Source of the DNA: Desulfurivibrio alkaliphilus AHT 2
Lineage (GTDB): Bacteria > Desulfobacterota > Desulfobulbia > Desulfobulbales > Desulfurivibrionaceae
Reading direction: 5' to 3'
Assembly: GCF_000092205.1 (NCBI RefSeq)
Contig: NC_014216.1
Coordinates: forward strand, 2,361,742-2,425,741
Length of the DNA stretch: 64,000 bases
Below, one piece after another: positions 42,023 to 50,450 of this stretch (the stretch's first letter is position 1; each line of letters starts with the position of its first letter). Under the pieces are notes generated by a model. It saw only the letters and a list, made by a program, of their open reading frames with translations, was not told the origin of the DNA and did no database searches. Position numbers and translations under genes: made by a program.

Positions 42023-42781
42023 TTACTCTTCCCGAGTCGGTGCTGTCAAGTTGGCTTTTGCCTTTCTCATTGATCCTCCTTTTGGTTTTAGTTGGATGAT
42101 GTGGGCGTTGTGGATCAGGCGATCCAGGATGGCGTCGGCGAGGGTGGGGTCGCCGATCTGTTGGTGCCAGTGTTCATGGGGCAGCTGACTGGCCACCAGG
42201 GTGGAACGGAGCTGGTAACGGTCCTCCAGGACTTCCAGCAGATCATGCCGCTGCTCCCGGTTCAGCGGTGACAGGCCGAAGTCGTCGAGCACCAGCAGAT
42301 CCACCTTGGCCATCCCGGCCATCAGTTTGACGTAACGACCATCGCCCTTGGCCAGATTGATCTCTTCAAAAAGCCGGGGTATCCGCTGGTAGCTGGCGGT
42401 ATAGCCACTGCGGCAGGCTTTTTGGGCAAAGGCGCAGGTCAGATAAGACTTGCCGGCGCCGGTGGGGCCGGTGATGATCATGTTCTGGTGCTGTCGCAGC
42501 CAGGAGCATTCCGCCAAGCGCATGATCAACGCTTTATCCAGGCCACGGGGGTGCCTGAAGTCGATATCCTCGATACAGGCCTGGTGGCGCAGCCGGGCTT
42601 GGCGGAGCCGGGTCTTGAGCCGGCGGTTGTCCCGCTCCACCGCCTCCCGGTCCACCAGCAGCCCCAGCCGCTCTTCGAAGCTCAGGTCGCTCAGGTCCAT
42701 GTTCTGTTGCTCTTTAAGGGCCGCGACCATACCTCCGAGGCGTAGACTTTCCAGTTTCTCGATGGTCGGGTGGATCAGCAT
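42023..42781 (-). CDS. istB: IstB helper ATPase of element B
   Basis: 252 residues, intact. Walker [10 protein letters not shown] (~106), Walker [16 protein letters not shown] (~168), sensor [15 protein letters not shown]. It overlaps the istA 3' end by 7 bases, the usual coupling in IS21. It may still help in transposition of related elements although its own istA is cut. Confidence 0.92.
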   Translation of the reverse strand: MLIHPTIEKLESLRLGGMVAALKEQQNMDLSDLSFEERLGLLVDREAVERDNRRLKTRLRQARLRHQACIEDIDFRHPRGLDKALIMRLAECSWLRQHQNMIITGPTGAGKSYLTCAFAQKACRSGYTASYQRIPRLFEEINLAKGDGRYVKLMAGMAKVDLLVLDDFGLSPLNREQRHDLLEVLEDRYQLRSTLVASQLPHEHWHQQIGDPTLADAILDRLIHNAHIIQLKPKGGSMRKAKANLTAPTREE

Positions 42782-43990
42782 GTGTGTTCCTCCCGCAGTT
42801 GAAAGTAGTCGGCCCCACGGATATTCCGATGCTGCACCGGCGCCATCTCCTGGTCCTCACTTGGCAGCGGCCGGCTTTCCAGGCCATTTTTGAGGATCGA
42901 TTCGAGGCTGCGGTAGGAGAGGGTTTCGTAGGCCAAAGCACGGCGACAGGCCGCTTCCAGGCGGGGCTCACCATAGCTCTTGCCGAGCCGGAAGATCCCC
43001 AGCAGGCTGCGGTAGGCCTGCTGGGGGTGGCGGCGGCCGGTCAACAGCCGTTGGGTGACTTCACTCATGGCCGGACCGATCCTGGCCGCCCAGCGCTGGA
43101 ACCGCTCCGGGCTCCACTCAGCATAGAACCGGTGGTTGGGCGGCATGTGCTCCTTGATGGTGCTGTGCTTCCCCCGCTGCCGGGAGCGGGGATGAGAGGC
43201 CACTCGCCGGCCCTTGTGCAGGCACTCCACCGTGTCGGCGGTGTATCGCACCTCCAACACCTTGCCCACCAGGGCATGGGGGACGCTGTAATAATGGCCG
43301 GCCAGCTCGAGATGGTAGTCGATGTTGACCTTGGCCTTTTTCCATTCCGCAAACTGGTAGGCCTTTTCCGGCAGGGGGCGCAGGGCTGGCCGGTCAAGGC
43401 TCTCGTACAGACTCCGGCGGCTGCCCTCCAGCTTCTGGAAAGGCCGGTTGTTGAGCAACTCCAGCAGACGCCGGATCTCCCGGTTGAGTTCATTGAGACT
43501 GAAAAAACGCTGATGACGCAGCCGAGCCAAAATCCAGCGCTCGACCAGCAGCACCCCGGCTTCCGCCTTGGCCTTGTCCTTGGGCTTGCGAACCCGGGCC
43601 GGCAGCACCGTGGTCCGGTAATGGGTGGCTAAATCGTGGTAAGTGGGGTTGAGCAACGGTTCGTAGCGGCAGGCCTTGTTCACCCCGCTCTTGAGGTTGT
43701 CGGGGATCAGCAACTCCGTTACCCCGTCAAACCAGGCAAAGGCCCGCACATGGGAGCTGATCCAGTCGGGCAGACTCTGGCTCCAGGTCGCCTCCGCGTA
43801 GGTGTAGTTGCTGGCACCCAGCACCGCCAAAAATACCTGCGCTTCACGGACCTCGCCGCCGGTTGCGTCGATAATCGGCACCGTCCGTCCGGCGTAGTCA
43901 ATGAACGTCTTCTCCCCGGCCCGGTGCTCCTGCCGCATTACCAGGTCGCGCTTGCCCCGCCACTGGCTGTACTGCTGGCAAAACCAACTG
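42775..43990 (-). pseudogene. istA: istA of element B, 3' part
   Basis: Encodes the DDE domain of Ist[14 protein letters not shown] (first Asp), [19 protein letters not shown] (second Asp), [20 protein letters not shown] (Glu), and the complete C-terminal half. The 5' part is at 46444-46798 on the other side of element C. Joining them over one copy of ACTGT gives [18 protein letters not shown] in a single frame, so the gene was intact when element C landed. Confidence 0.92.
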
Positions 43991-44126
43991 TTGTTAATGG
44001 CCAATTAAAATGACCCACTACTGGCCAACAATTTTGACCCACCCCGAGGAGTGGTCAAGCGGCCATAAAGCGATTAGTGTCCCCGACTATTTACGGACAG
44101 GAGGGGATCTGGTGAAGGAGTGGGTT

Positions 44127-45650
44127 ATGATTCACAAAATTAAAGCGTTACACGGTGACGGAGGTGGGTTGTCGGTCCGTGCTATTGCCTTGGAGCTGGG
44201 TGTTTCTCGTAACACGGTACGCAAGTATCTGCGCTTGGATGAGGCGGCCATCAGCCAGGCGCAGGTTGACCGGGCACGCCATAAGCGTTTGGACATGCAC
44301 CGGAGCTATATCATTTATCTTTTAGAAACTTATCCCCGCCTCAGTGCGGTGAAAGTGGCTCGCAAGCTGCGGGAGAAGGTCAGCGGGTTGGCGGTGTCTG
44401 ATCGGAGTATCCGCCGTTATGTATCGGTCCTGAAAGAGACCGGTGTTGTGGCTCAAAAGCGCTACTATGAACCGATTATTGATCATGTGCCGGGGGTTCA
44501 GTGCCAGGTTGACCCGGGTGAGCTGCGCGGGGTGCTGGTCGGTGGCGAGCCACAAACCCTGTACTTTGTGGTGTTCGTCTTATCTTTTTCCCGGCTGATG
44601 TACGTCGGTCTTTCCTTTGAGCCCATTGATACCGGGCGTTTTATCCAGCTTCACGATGAGGCGTTCCGTTACTTTGGCGGTGTTACCGAGGAATGTGTTT
44701 ACGACCAGACCAAGTTGGTGGTCATCGAGGAGCTTTACCGTGAGTTGACGCTTAATCAGCGCTTTGCTGAATACGCGGCCACGGTGGGTATGCGGGTCCA
44801 CGCTTGCGAGGGTTATGATCCCGAGAGCAAAGGCAAGGTCGAAGCCGGAGTCAAATATGTCAAACAGAACTGCCTGTATGGCGAGACGTTCAGCGGCCGG
44901 CAGGATCTGCGCCGTTATGTTCGGCAGTGGCTGGACGAGGTGGCTAACCAGCGAACCCATGGCACCACCGGGCAGGTTCCCCGGCATCATTTCGAGACCG
45001 AAGAGCAGGCGCATCTGCACCCCTATCTGACCCCTGCCGGCTTAACGGTAGCGGCCAGTGAGCGGCGCAAGGTTGACAAGACCGGGCTGATCTCCTGGCG
45101 GGCCAATCGTTACTCGGTGCCCATGGCCTACCAGGGTGGCCAGGTCGGGGTGCAAGTCGAGGATGGACAATTGCAGGTCATCGACCTTGGCCGTGGCGAA
45201 AAGATCGCCTCCCATACCGTTTGCCTGGAAAAAGGCCAGATCATCAAAAACACCCATCATTACCGTGATCACAGCCAGCGGCTCCAGGAGCTGGAAGGGG
45301 CGGTATGTGCATTACTGGGTCAGCCGGCGGGCGAGCGATTGTGCCAAGTGTTGAAAAGCACCTCGCCCCGGATTTACAAAGATCAACTGGTGGCTGCCGT
45401 TCAGCTGCTCAAGGCGGAAGAGACCCTTGACCAGGCCCTGGTGGACCGACTGGCCCAGCGGCCCACGTTGACCGCCACGACCTTGAAACGCTATCTGGAT
45501 TCCTCCCGCCGCTCAAAAGAACGGGGGCGCGACAGCATCACGGCAACGGGGCTTCCGGATGCCGAAATCCAGTTGGGCCAGTATGCATCGTTAACAGCCG
45601 GCCATGGTGACCACCCCTTCGGCCAGGAGGTGAACCATGGATGCCATTGA
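44127..45650 (+). CDS. istA: IstA transposase of element C
   Basis: 507 residues. N-terminal HTH (GGLSVRAIALELGVSRNTVR) with KYLRLDEA, then the DDE domain: CQVDPGELRGVLV (first Asp), VYDQTKLVVIEEL (second Asp), ESKGKVEAGVKYVKQN (Glu), followed by a beta-barrel C-terminus (RRKVDKTGLISWRANRYSVP). GGAG 6 bases upstream supports the ATG at 44127. It overlaps istB by 14 bases. Complete compared with the defective copies of elements A and B. Confidence 0.93.
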   Translation: MIHKIKALHGDGGGLSVRAIALELGVSRNTVRKYLRLDEAAISQAQVDRARHKRLDMHRSYIIYLLETYPRLSAVKVARKLREKVSGLAVSDRSIRRYVSVLKETGVVAQKRYYEPIIDHVPGVQCQVDPGELRGVLVGGEPQTLYFVVFVLSFSRLMYVGLSFEPIDTGRFIQLHDEAFRYFGGVTEECVYDQTKLVVIEELYRELTLNQRFAEYAATVGMRVHACEGYDPESKGKVEAGVKYVKQNCLYGETFSGRQDLRRYVRQWLDEVANQRTHGTTGQVPRHHFETEEQAHLHPYLTPAGLTVAASERRKVDKTGLISWRANRYSVPMAYQGGQVGVQVEDGQLQVIDLGRGEKIASHTVCLEKGQIIKNTHHYRDHSQRLQELEGAVCALLGQPAGERLCQVLKSTSPRIYKDQLVAAVQLLKAEETLDQALVDRLAQRPTLTATTLKRYLDSSRRSKERGRDSITATGLPDAEIQLGQYASLTAGHGDHPFGQEVNHGCH

Positions 45651-46377
45651 ACGAACAGCCACCAAATACCGCAACTTGCGGCTCAACGCGACGGCCAGCC
45701 GGCTGCCGGAACTACTGGCCCGGGCCGACGCCAATGAGCTTTCCTATCTGCACCTGGTGGAGATGATGGCCGACCACGAACTGGAGCAACGAACCGGTAA
45801 ACGGATCGCCCTGAACCGCCGGAAAGCCGGCTTCCCCGCCGAAAAAATTCTGGAAGGTTTCGACTACCGTCACCAGACCACAATAAACAAGCGCCAGGTC
45901 AATGCCCTGCTGGATTTCGACTTTATCGATCAGCGTAATAATGTGATTTTTATTGGCCCGCCGGGTGTCGGCAAAACCCATTTGGCCATTGGGATTGGCC
46001 AAAAAGCCATTAACGCCGGCTACAAGGTTCTGTTTCGCAGCGCCCTTGATCTGGTTGAGGAACTGGAGCTGGCGGAAATGAAAGGTGAACTGAAAAAAAA
46101 GGTCAGTCAGTTGGTTAAGTTTGACCTCATGGTCATCGACGAGCTCGGCTACCTGCCGATGAGCCGGCAATCACGCTATAATTTGTTCCAGCTAATCAAC
46201 AGTTTCTACGAATACCGGTCGTTGATCATCACGACCAATAAAGACTTCACCCACTGGGGCGAGTTCTTTCATAACGACAACGTGGCAGTGCCGATCATTG
46301 ATCGCATTATCCATCATTCACACATCTTTATGCTAGGAGGAGAAAGTTATCGGCTAAAACAGAAAACGGCCCAATAG
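45637..46377 (+). CDS. istB: IstB helper ATPase of element C
   Basis: 246 residues. Walker A GPPGVGKTH (~108), Walker B LMVIDELGYLPMSRQ (~165), sensor RSLIITTNKDFTHWGEFF. GCCAGGAGG precedes the start, which lies within the istA end. Full-length family member. Confidence 0.93.
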   Translation: MDAIERTATKYRNLRLNATASRLPELLARADANELSYLHLVEMMADHELEQRTGKRIALNRRKAGFPAEKILEGFDYRHQTTINKRQVNALLDFDFIDQRNNVIFIGPPGVGKTHLAIGIGQKAINAGYKVLFRSALDLVEELELAEMKGELKKKVSQLVKFDLMVIDELGYLPMSRQSRYNLFQLINSFYEYRSLIITTNKDFTHWGEFFHNDNVAVPIIDRIIHHSHIFMLGGESYRLKQKTAQ

Positions 46378-46443
46378 TGGAGGTGGGGTGGGTCAAAATT
46401 GTTGGCCAAAGGTGGGTCAAAACTAATGGCCATTGACAACTGT

Positions 46444-46798
46444 ACTGCATTCCTTCGGGATGACGCTCCTTGTACTCCTGCCAGAGCAGTGCCAGGGTGA
46501 CATGCCGGTTGCCCCGGAGTTCCCGCTGCACTTCCGACCAGTCGGGGGTGGGCAGAGACTCGGCTGAGGCAGCCGATGTTTCCTGCTCCCGAAATAACAG
46601 CCGATTAAGGCCGACCTCGTCCAACTCCGCCGGCAACGGCCACTGCAAACCCGCCGCCTTGAACCGTAAAAGATAGTCGGACACCGTACTTTTGCCGACT
46701 CCACAACTGGTCGCGATCTCCCGCAGGCTTCGCCGGCACTCGTACTTCAAACGTAATATCTCGTAAATCTTGCGCATGGGTAACCTCTCCGCCGGCAT
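46444..46798 (-). pseudogene. istA: istA of element B, 5' part
   Basis: Encodes the N-terminal HTH (RRSLREIATSCGVGKSTVSD, YLLRFKAAGLQWPLP) through LLWQEYKERHPEGMQYS, where element C interrupts. AAGGAGG lies before the ATG at 46798. The protein would carry on a few codons into element C and terminate. Confidence 0.9.
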
Positions 46799-47003
46799 CA
46801 CTTCCTCCTTTCAGTCTTAATGCTTGACAAAAAGATGGTGTGATACCACTTGGTTGCCCGCGCTGCTACCTCCTTCTAACCGGGGTGTCCGGAATCACCG
46901 GAATGCTGTCCGCCTTCAGAACGGAATGGTGTCCGGCTTCCCACCGGAATGCTGTCCGGCTTCGGACCGGAACGGTGTCCGGCTTCCACCGGAATATGCA
47001 GCC

Positions 47004-47504
47004 ATGTCTGATCAAGCCAATACCGACCCACTGACCGGGCTGATCAACCGGCGCTATTTTATGGAAATCCTCAACGATCTGCTGAAACAGCCCAACCATG
47101 GCAACCGGCTGGGCACATTGCTTTTTCTGGATCTTGACAATTTTAAACCAGTGAATGATCAACTTGGCCATGATGCGGGGGACATCGCTCTCCAGGTAAT
47201 AGCAGAGCGCTTGCGTAATCTGCTGCGAGAACAGGACTACGTCGCCAGATTGGGAGGTGACGAGTTTGTCTTACTTTTTACTGGTGACAGCAGTAATAAT
47301 CTTGATTCTGAGACCGTAGCGCAGCGTGTCGAAGCAAATATTGCCGCCCCTATTATGGTCAAAAAGAAAAAGATAAACCTCGGTTGCAGCATCGGCACCA
47401 CGCAGCTGAAAAAGGGCGATGACCCGCAAGAAGTTTTGAATCGGGCAGACAAGGCCATGTATGCTGTCAAGTTTGCCCGACGCCACAAAACCACCACCAT
47501 GTGA
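47004..47504 (+). pseudogene. Diguanylate cyclase GGDEF domain, 3' part of split gene
   Basis: 166 residues if read from the ATG in the duplicated GCCATGTC. Complete GGDEF domain: NTDPLTGLINRRYFMEILND, FLDLDNFKPVNDQLGHDAGD, LGGDEFVLLFTGD (active site intact, no RxxD inhibitory site five residues before: YVARLGGDEF has Val-Ala-Arg-Leu). If transcribed from the element end it could make a soluble, unregulated cyclase; no clear ribosome site precedes the ATG. Otherwise the remnant of the sensor cyclase. Confidence 0.85.
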
Positions 47505-47559
47505 CCCCGTTTCCAGCAAGCAGCTTCCACCAAACACAAAGGTTGGGCAAACAAAAGGT

Positions 47560-47627
47560 TCACAGGCGCACCTAGATCCCGTGGCGCTGCAGGTGTTCCT
47601 TGACCACCGAGATCTTCACCTCGCGGC
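47560..47627 (-). pseudogene. Relic of hisF 3' end, copy A
   Basis: About 68 bases matching the last ~20 codons of hisF (50451-50520) at roughly 90% identity, same orientation, including the stop region (TCACAGGCGCACCT). It shares GATCCCGTGGCGCTGCAGG with relic B, against TATCCCGTGACGCTGCAGG in the functional gene. Confidence 0.8.
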
Positions 47628-47637
47628 AAAAGTTGAG

Positions 47638-48015
47638 CTAAAAAGGCTTATACAACGCAAAGAACGTGGCCGCCAAAGCAAGCATAATAGCGGCGGCCCC
47701 TAACCAGGGCAGCTTCTCCTTTGAGCCATATAAATACAGTGGCCATACTGCCAGCATGACTAGTATAAAAAACTTGGCAATGATCCAACCAAACGCCTGG
47801 ATATTGCTGAATTGCATCAATAGGCCGATGCCGCCAAGCAACACAATCAGCAGTCCAACCTTGTGAAACATGCCAATAAACCTTGGTAGCGGATTATCTT
47901 CTTTGCTACCAATCGCCGCCCTGAACATATGCCCACCAAGGGCGCTGAACACAAAAAAAATCCCGGCAAGATGCACAATCTTGGAAATGTAATAGGTATT
48001 CAAATCAACCTCCAC
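47638..48015 (-). CDS. Small integral membrane protein, 125 aa
   Basis: Four predicted transmembrane helices: ISKIVHLAGIFFVFSALGGH, VGLLIVLLGGIGLLM, FGWIIAKFFILVMLAVWPLY, GAAAIMLALAATFFALY. His and Met near the first and second helices might bind haem, but no family was recognised; it resembles small SirB-type or cytochrome-associated membrane proteins in layout. It stands alone between the two hisF relics, in DNA of lower G+C. Confidence 0.6.
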   Translation of the reverse strand: MEVDLNTYYISKIVHLAGIFFVFSALGGHMFRAAIGSKEDNPLPRFIGMFHKVGLLIVLLGGIGLLMQFSNIQAFGWIIAKFFILVMLAVWPLYLYGSKEKLPWLGAAAIMLALAATFFALYKPF

Positions 48016-48493
48016 AATAAAACTGAATTACAGAGCCCATCATACCAAAAAAATGGCACTAGCTCCTCTCTTGCCTCGCGTTATGTAAGGGGGGCTGGGA
48101 TAGGAGGTTACTTTTCTCGACCCTGGCAAAAAACGGGGCATCAGCGAACACCCAGTGCAACTTGCCCCTCAAAAGCCTGCACCCTTATCATGCGCAACTA
48201 CCGACCGGCATGTCAACGAAAAAAGCCACCCCATAACAGCCTGATTACGGAAGGTGCCCGCATTTTGCACCAGCAAGCGGCAAAAGAGCTGCCCCCCAGC
48301 CGCCTGAATCACTTCGTAAAACCTCACGGCCGCACATGATCCCGTGGCGCTGCAGGTGTTCCTTGACCGCCGAGATCTCCTCCTCGCGGCGGTGGAAGAT
48401 GCCGGCATTGTCAAACTTCTTTGAAAATTAAGCGGCCTTAGGACGTTTTCCTTGCTGGCCAACTTTTAAGGAGGTATTTAGCCAGAGCCTCTT
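48016..48493 (-). other. Gap holding a second hisF relic
   Basis: 478 bases without a believable gene. Besides relic B at 48324-48406 it holds no terminator or repeat that I recognise. A minus-strand frame across 48169-48462 is only antisense noise over the relic. Confidence 0.45.
48324..48406 (-). pseudogene. Relic of hisF 3' end, copy B
   Basis: About 80 bases matching hisF 50451-50533 (from TCACAGGCGCAC to GATGCCGGC), with scattered changes and a small indel near CACATGATCCC. It extends further into the gene than relic A. Confidence 0.82.
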
Positions 48494-50035
48494 TCATTGA
48501 ACCGTGAAGGTCAATGGTGAAGACCACCCCGATGTCATCGCCGAAGGAGAAAACAAATCAGGGGGCGTTGGGCACACATTATCCCAGGACCACGGCTTTA
48601 TCTCGCCGTAATAGGAGATTATTTTTATATTCCATTCATTACTGCCGAATCCACTCGGACTATTATTCTCAATTGGATTCCAGCCATCCGTGCACCCATC
48701 ACCCATGCAGCCTATCCATTGGCTGGAACAAGCTTGATTATAAGCGTAGACGACCACATTACTGTAAGATGAACTGTTGTCCCAGGTTACATAATCGGTA
48801 CTAGAAATTATTTGTCCGGGGGCGGGGAAGGTGAACACCGGTATTTCCGGCGAATCGGTTGTTGTCGCCCCGCTACTGCCGGAGCTGCCACTTTGTTTCA
48901 CATAATCAACAAGTAATATCCCGCTTGCGGGATCATATACGCTTAAGGCTGTTGCTGTAACCGTGTAGTCCACGATGATCGTAGAATTCGCTGGCGTCCC
49001 ATCACAACCACCGTTCGCGTCAAATGTAAAAGTTATAGCTGTATCGGTATACGTATATGTGCCTCCTTCTATACATCCGCCCCATGCTGCATCATAATTT
49101 TCCCAAGTAATATCGGTTAACGTTAGGGTTTGGTTGGAAGAACTCGCTGTTGCAGCGTGAAACCAAGTCCCAATCAATGCAGCACTGCTTCCAGTATCAT
49201 TGTCATGGGGGCAAGTCATTTTCTTCCAATAACGGTTGTAGTCGTCATCGTCTACAATGCTGTTGCCGTACTCGTACCAGACTCGTCTGACATCTATCTG
49301 ATCGGTTCCGGTTTGAAGTAAAATCGCCTTCTGGTCACCACTTTTTCCCTCTTCGGCTGTCCGGAACCACAGCTCTCCCCCAATAATCTCGAAGCCAATG
49401 CTAACTGACTCATCCATGTCGCCGTATTGGAATTCAGCGTGGCTCAGGGAGGTAAAGGTATGACACATGCCGACATAAGCAGGGTCAAAATACCGGTACT
49501 CCACCCAAGTATCACCGACCCTGATGGGACCGAAACCGATCAGCTCTACTGTTTTTGCGGATTTTTTTGTGAATACCCCGGTAATTTCTGCTAATTTGCC
49601 GCCCCCTTCGCCGCAGACGTTCCCTGCTGCGTTGAGCGTAAGTGTGTCGCGTGCGCTATTTAACGTTCCCTGCCCAGTAACATGAAAATTTACACAATCT
49701 GAATTGGTTGAATTGGAGATGATCGTGAAATTATAAACACCTGAGGTGATCGCTCCCGAAATTGAACCATCTTCAAAGATAGTTCCAGACACCCCTCCGG
49801 CTTCTTCTGCCAGGACGAAAACCAGCGACTCGGTTCCGTTGTCCGAGTCGTCTGGGTTGCCGGTAACGGTTAAAGTCAAATTGCCGTTCCAGGTCCCGGC
49901 AAAATCCCCTGCGGACGCTTCAGTGCTTCCGTTTTCTCCACCACCGCCGCCTCCGCTTCCGCTTCCACTATCACCGGAGCAAGCCGTTAGCAGAAAAAAG
50001 GCCGAAACCAAAACCACCCAAAATAGCTTTTTCAT
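48494..50035 (-). CDS. Secreted lipoprotein, 513 aa, unknown
   Basis: Lipoprotein signal (KKLFWVVLVSAFFLLTAC) with lipobox LLTAC; then a Gly/Ser-rich linker (~20-40) and beta-rich domains. At about 45-160 is a lipocalin-like/META-type beta domain (FAGTWNGNLTLTVTG), at about 290-390 a second one (LIGTWFHAATASSSNQTLTL), and near the C-terminus a fibronectin- or immunoglobulin-like domain (PEIPVFTFPAPGQIISSTDY). Several cysteines suggest disulfides. GGAGGG 6 bases upstream sets the start at 50035. Lower G+C and Asn/Thr/Ser-rich composition differ from the core genes, pointing to recent acquisition. It may be cell-surface or periplasmic. Confidence 0.75.
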   Translation of the reverse strand: MKKLFWVVLVSAFFLLTACSGDSGSGSGGGGGGENGSTEASAGDFAGTWNGNLTLTVTGNPDDSDNGTESLVFVLAEEAGGVSGTIFEDGSISGAITSGVYNFTIISNSTNSDCVNFHVTGQGTLNSARDTLTLNAAGNVCGEGGGKLAEITGVFTKKSAKTVELIGFGPIRVGDTWVEYRYFDPAYVGMCHTFTSLSHAEFQYGDMDESVSIGFEIIGGELWFRTAEEGKSGDQKAILLQTGTDQIDVRRVWYEYGNSIVDDDDYNRYWKKMTCPHDNDTGSSAALIGTWFHAATASSSNQTLTLTDITWENYDAAWGGCIEGGTYTYTDTAITFTFDANGGCDGTPANSTIIVDYTVTATALSVYDPASGILLVDYVKQSGSSGSSGATTTDSPEIPVFTFPAPGQIISSTDYVTWDNSSSYSNVVVYAYNQACSSQWIGCMGDGCTDGWNPIENNSPSGFGSNEWNIKIISYYGEIKPWSWDNVCPTPPDLFSPSAMTSGWSSPLTFTVQ

Positions 50036-50450
50036 TTTTCCCTCCTCCACCTGAACACCCTCCCATTGGCTACACGGTTTTCTTACAATAAGAACCGATG
50101 CTTCCCGTCCCCACTTCGCGATGGGTCTATTTTTTCGTGCGTTTCAACTGCTAAGCAAAAATCGTTCCCCCTTGGCCAACACAGCAAAAAAACCTCAACT
50201 TGACCAACCCTAAGGGCAGACCTAAGCTCAGCACTGGGACAAACCGCCAGAGCCGGTGTATCTGTTTGGGATAATGGCCAGATTCGGCATGGTTAAATGA
50301 CCAGATGTGGCTTCGCAGGCACCCGGTTGGGCGGCAAAAAATAAAGTAGCAACCACCCCTTGAAAAACATAAAAAAACCGCCCCGGAATTATACCCAGAG
50401 CGGCTTATTGGTTTGTTGGCTGGCAGGGGCAACTAAAAATCACAAAAAGA
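50036..50450 (-). other. Gap between hisHF and the lipoprotein gene
   Basis: Contains the hisHF terminator (50371-50406) and, closer to 50090, presumably the lipoprotein promoter. No coding sequence seen. Confidence 0.5.
50371..50406 (-). terminator. Terminator of the rdgB-hisHF unit
   Basis: Minus-strand reading: GCCGCTCTGGG pairs imperfectly with CCGGGGCGG around TATAATT, followed by seven T. It lies 45 bases after the hisF stop. Confidence 0.75.

Larger units (their letters stand above)
43991..46438 (+). mobile_element. IS21-family element C, nested in B, apparently intact
   Basis: 2448 bp; ends TGTTAATGGCC and GGCCATTGACA; 5-bp target duplication ACTGT (43986-43990 and 46439-46443). Repeats with TTTTGACCCACC occur inside both ends. 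Carries full-length istA and istB on the plus strand, opposite to element B. Every coding feature looks functional, so this is probably the youngest insertion and may be mobile. Confidence 0.93.
41890..47000 (-). mobile_element. IS21-family element B, outer, carrying nested element C
   Basis: Ends TGCGTATTCC and GGAATATGCA; flanks carry the 8-bp duplication GCCATGTC (41882-41889 and 47001-47008). Both ends contain multiple terminal repeats built from TTCCGG and CCGGACACC units. Own genes istA and istB are on the minus strand. Its istA is interrupted by element C at 43991-46438. Without C it would be about 2.66 kb, usual for IS21. Confidence 0.93.

Noticed and set aside
41890-47000. Composite transposon bounded by two IS21 copies
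   Set aside because: Target duplications and restored reading frames show nesting of one element inside the other, not two flanking copies around cargo.
41045-47504. In-frame UGA selenoprotein, prompted by the presence of tRNA-Sec
   Set aside because: No gene in the window has an in-frame TGA at a conserved Cys/Sec position; the interruptions found are explained by insertions or deletion.
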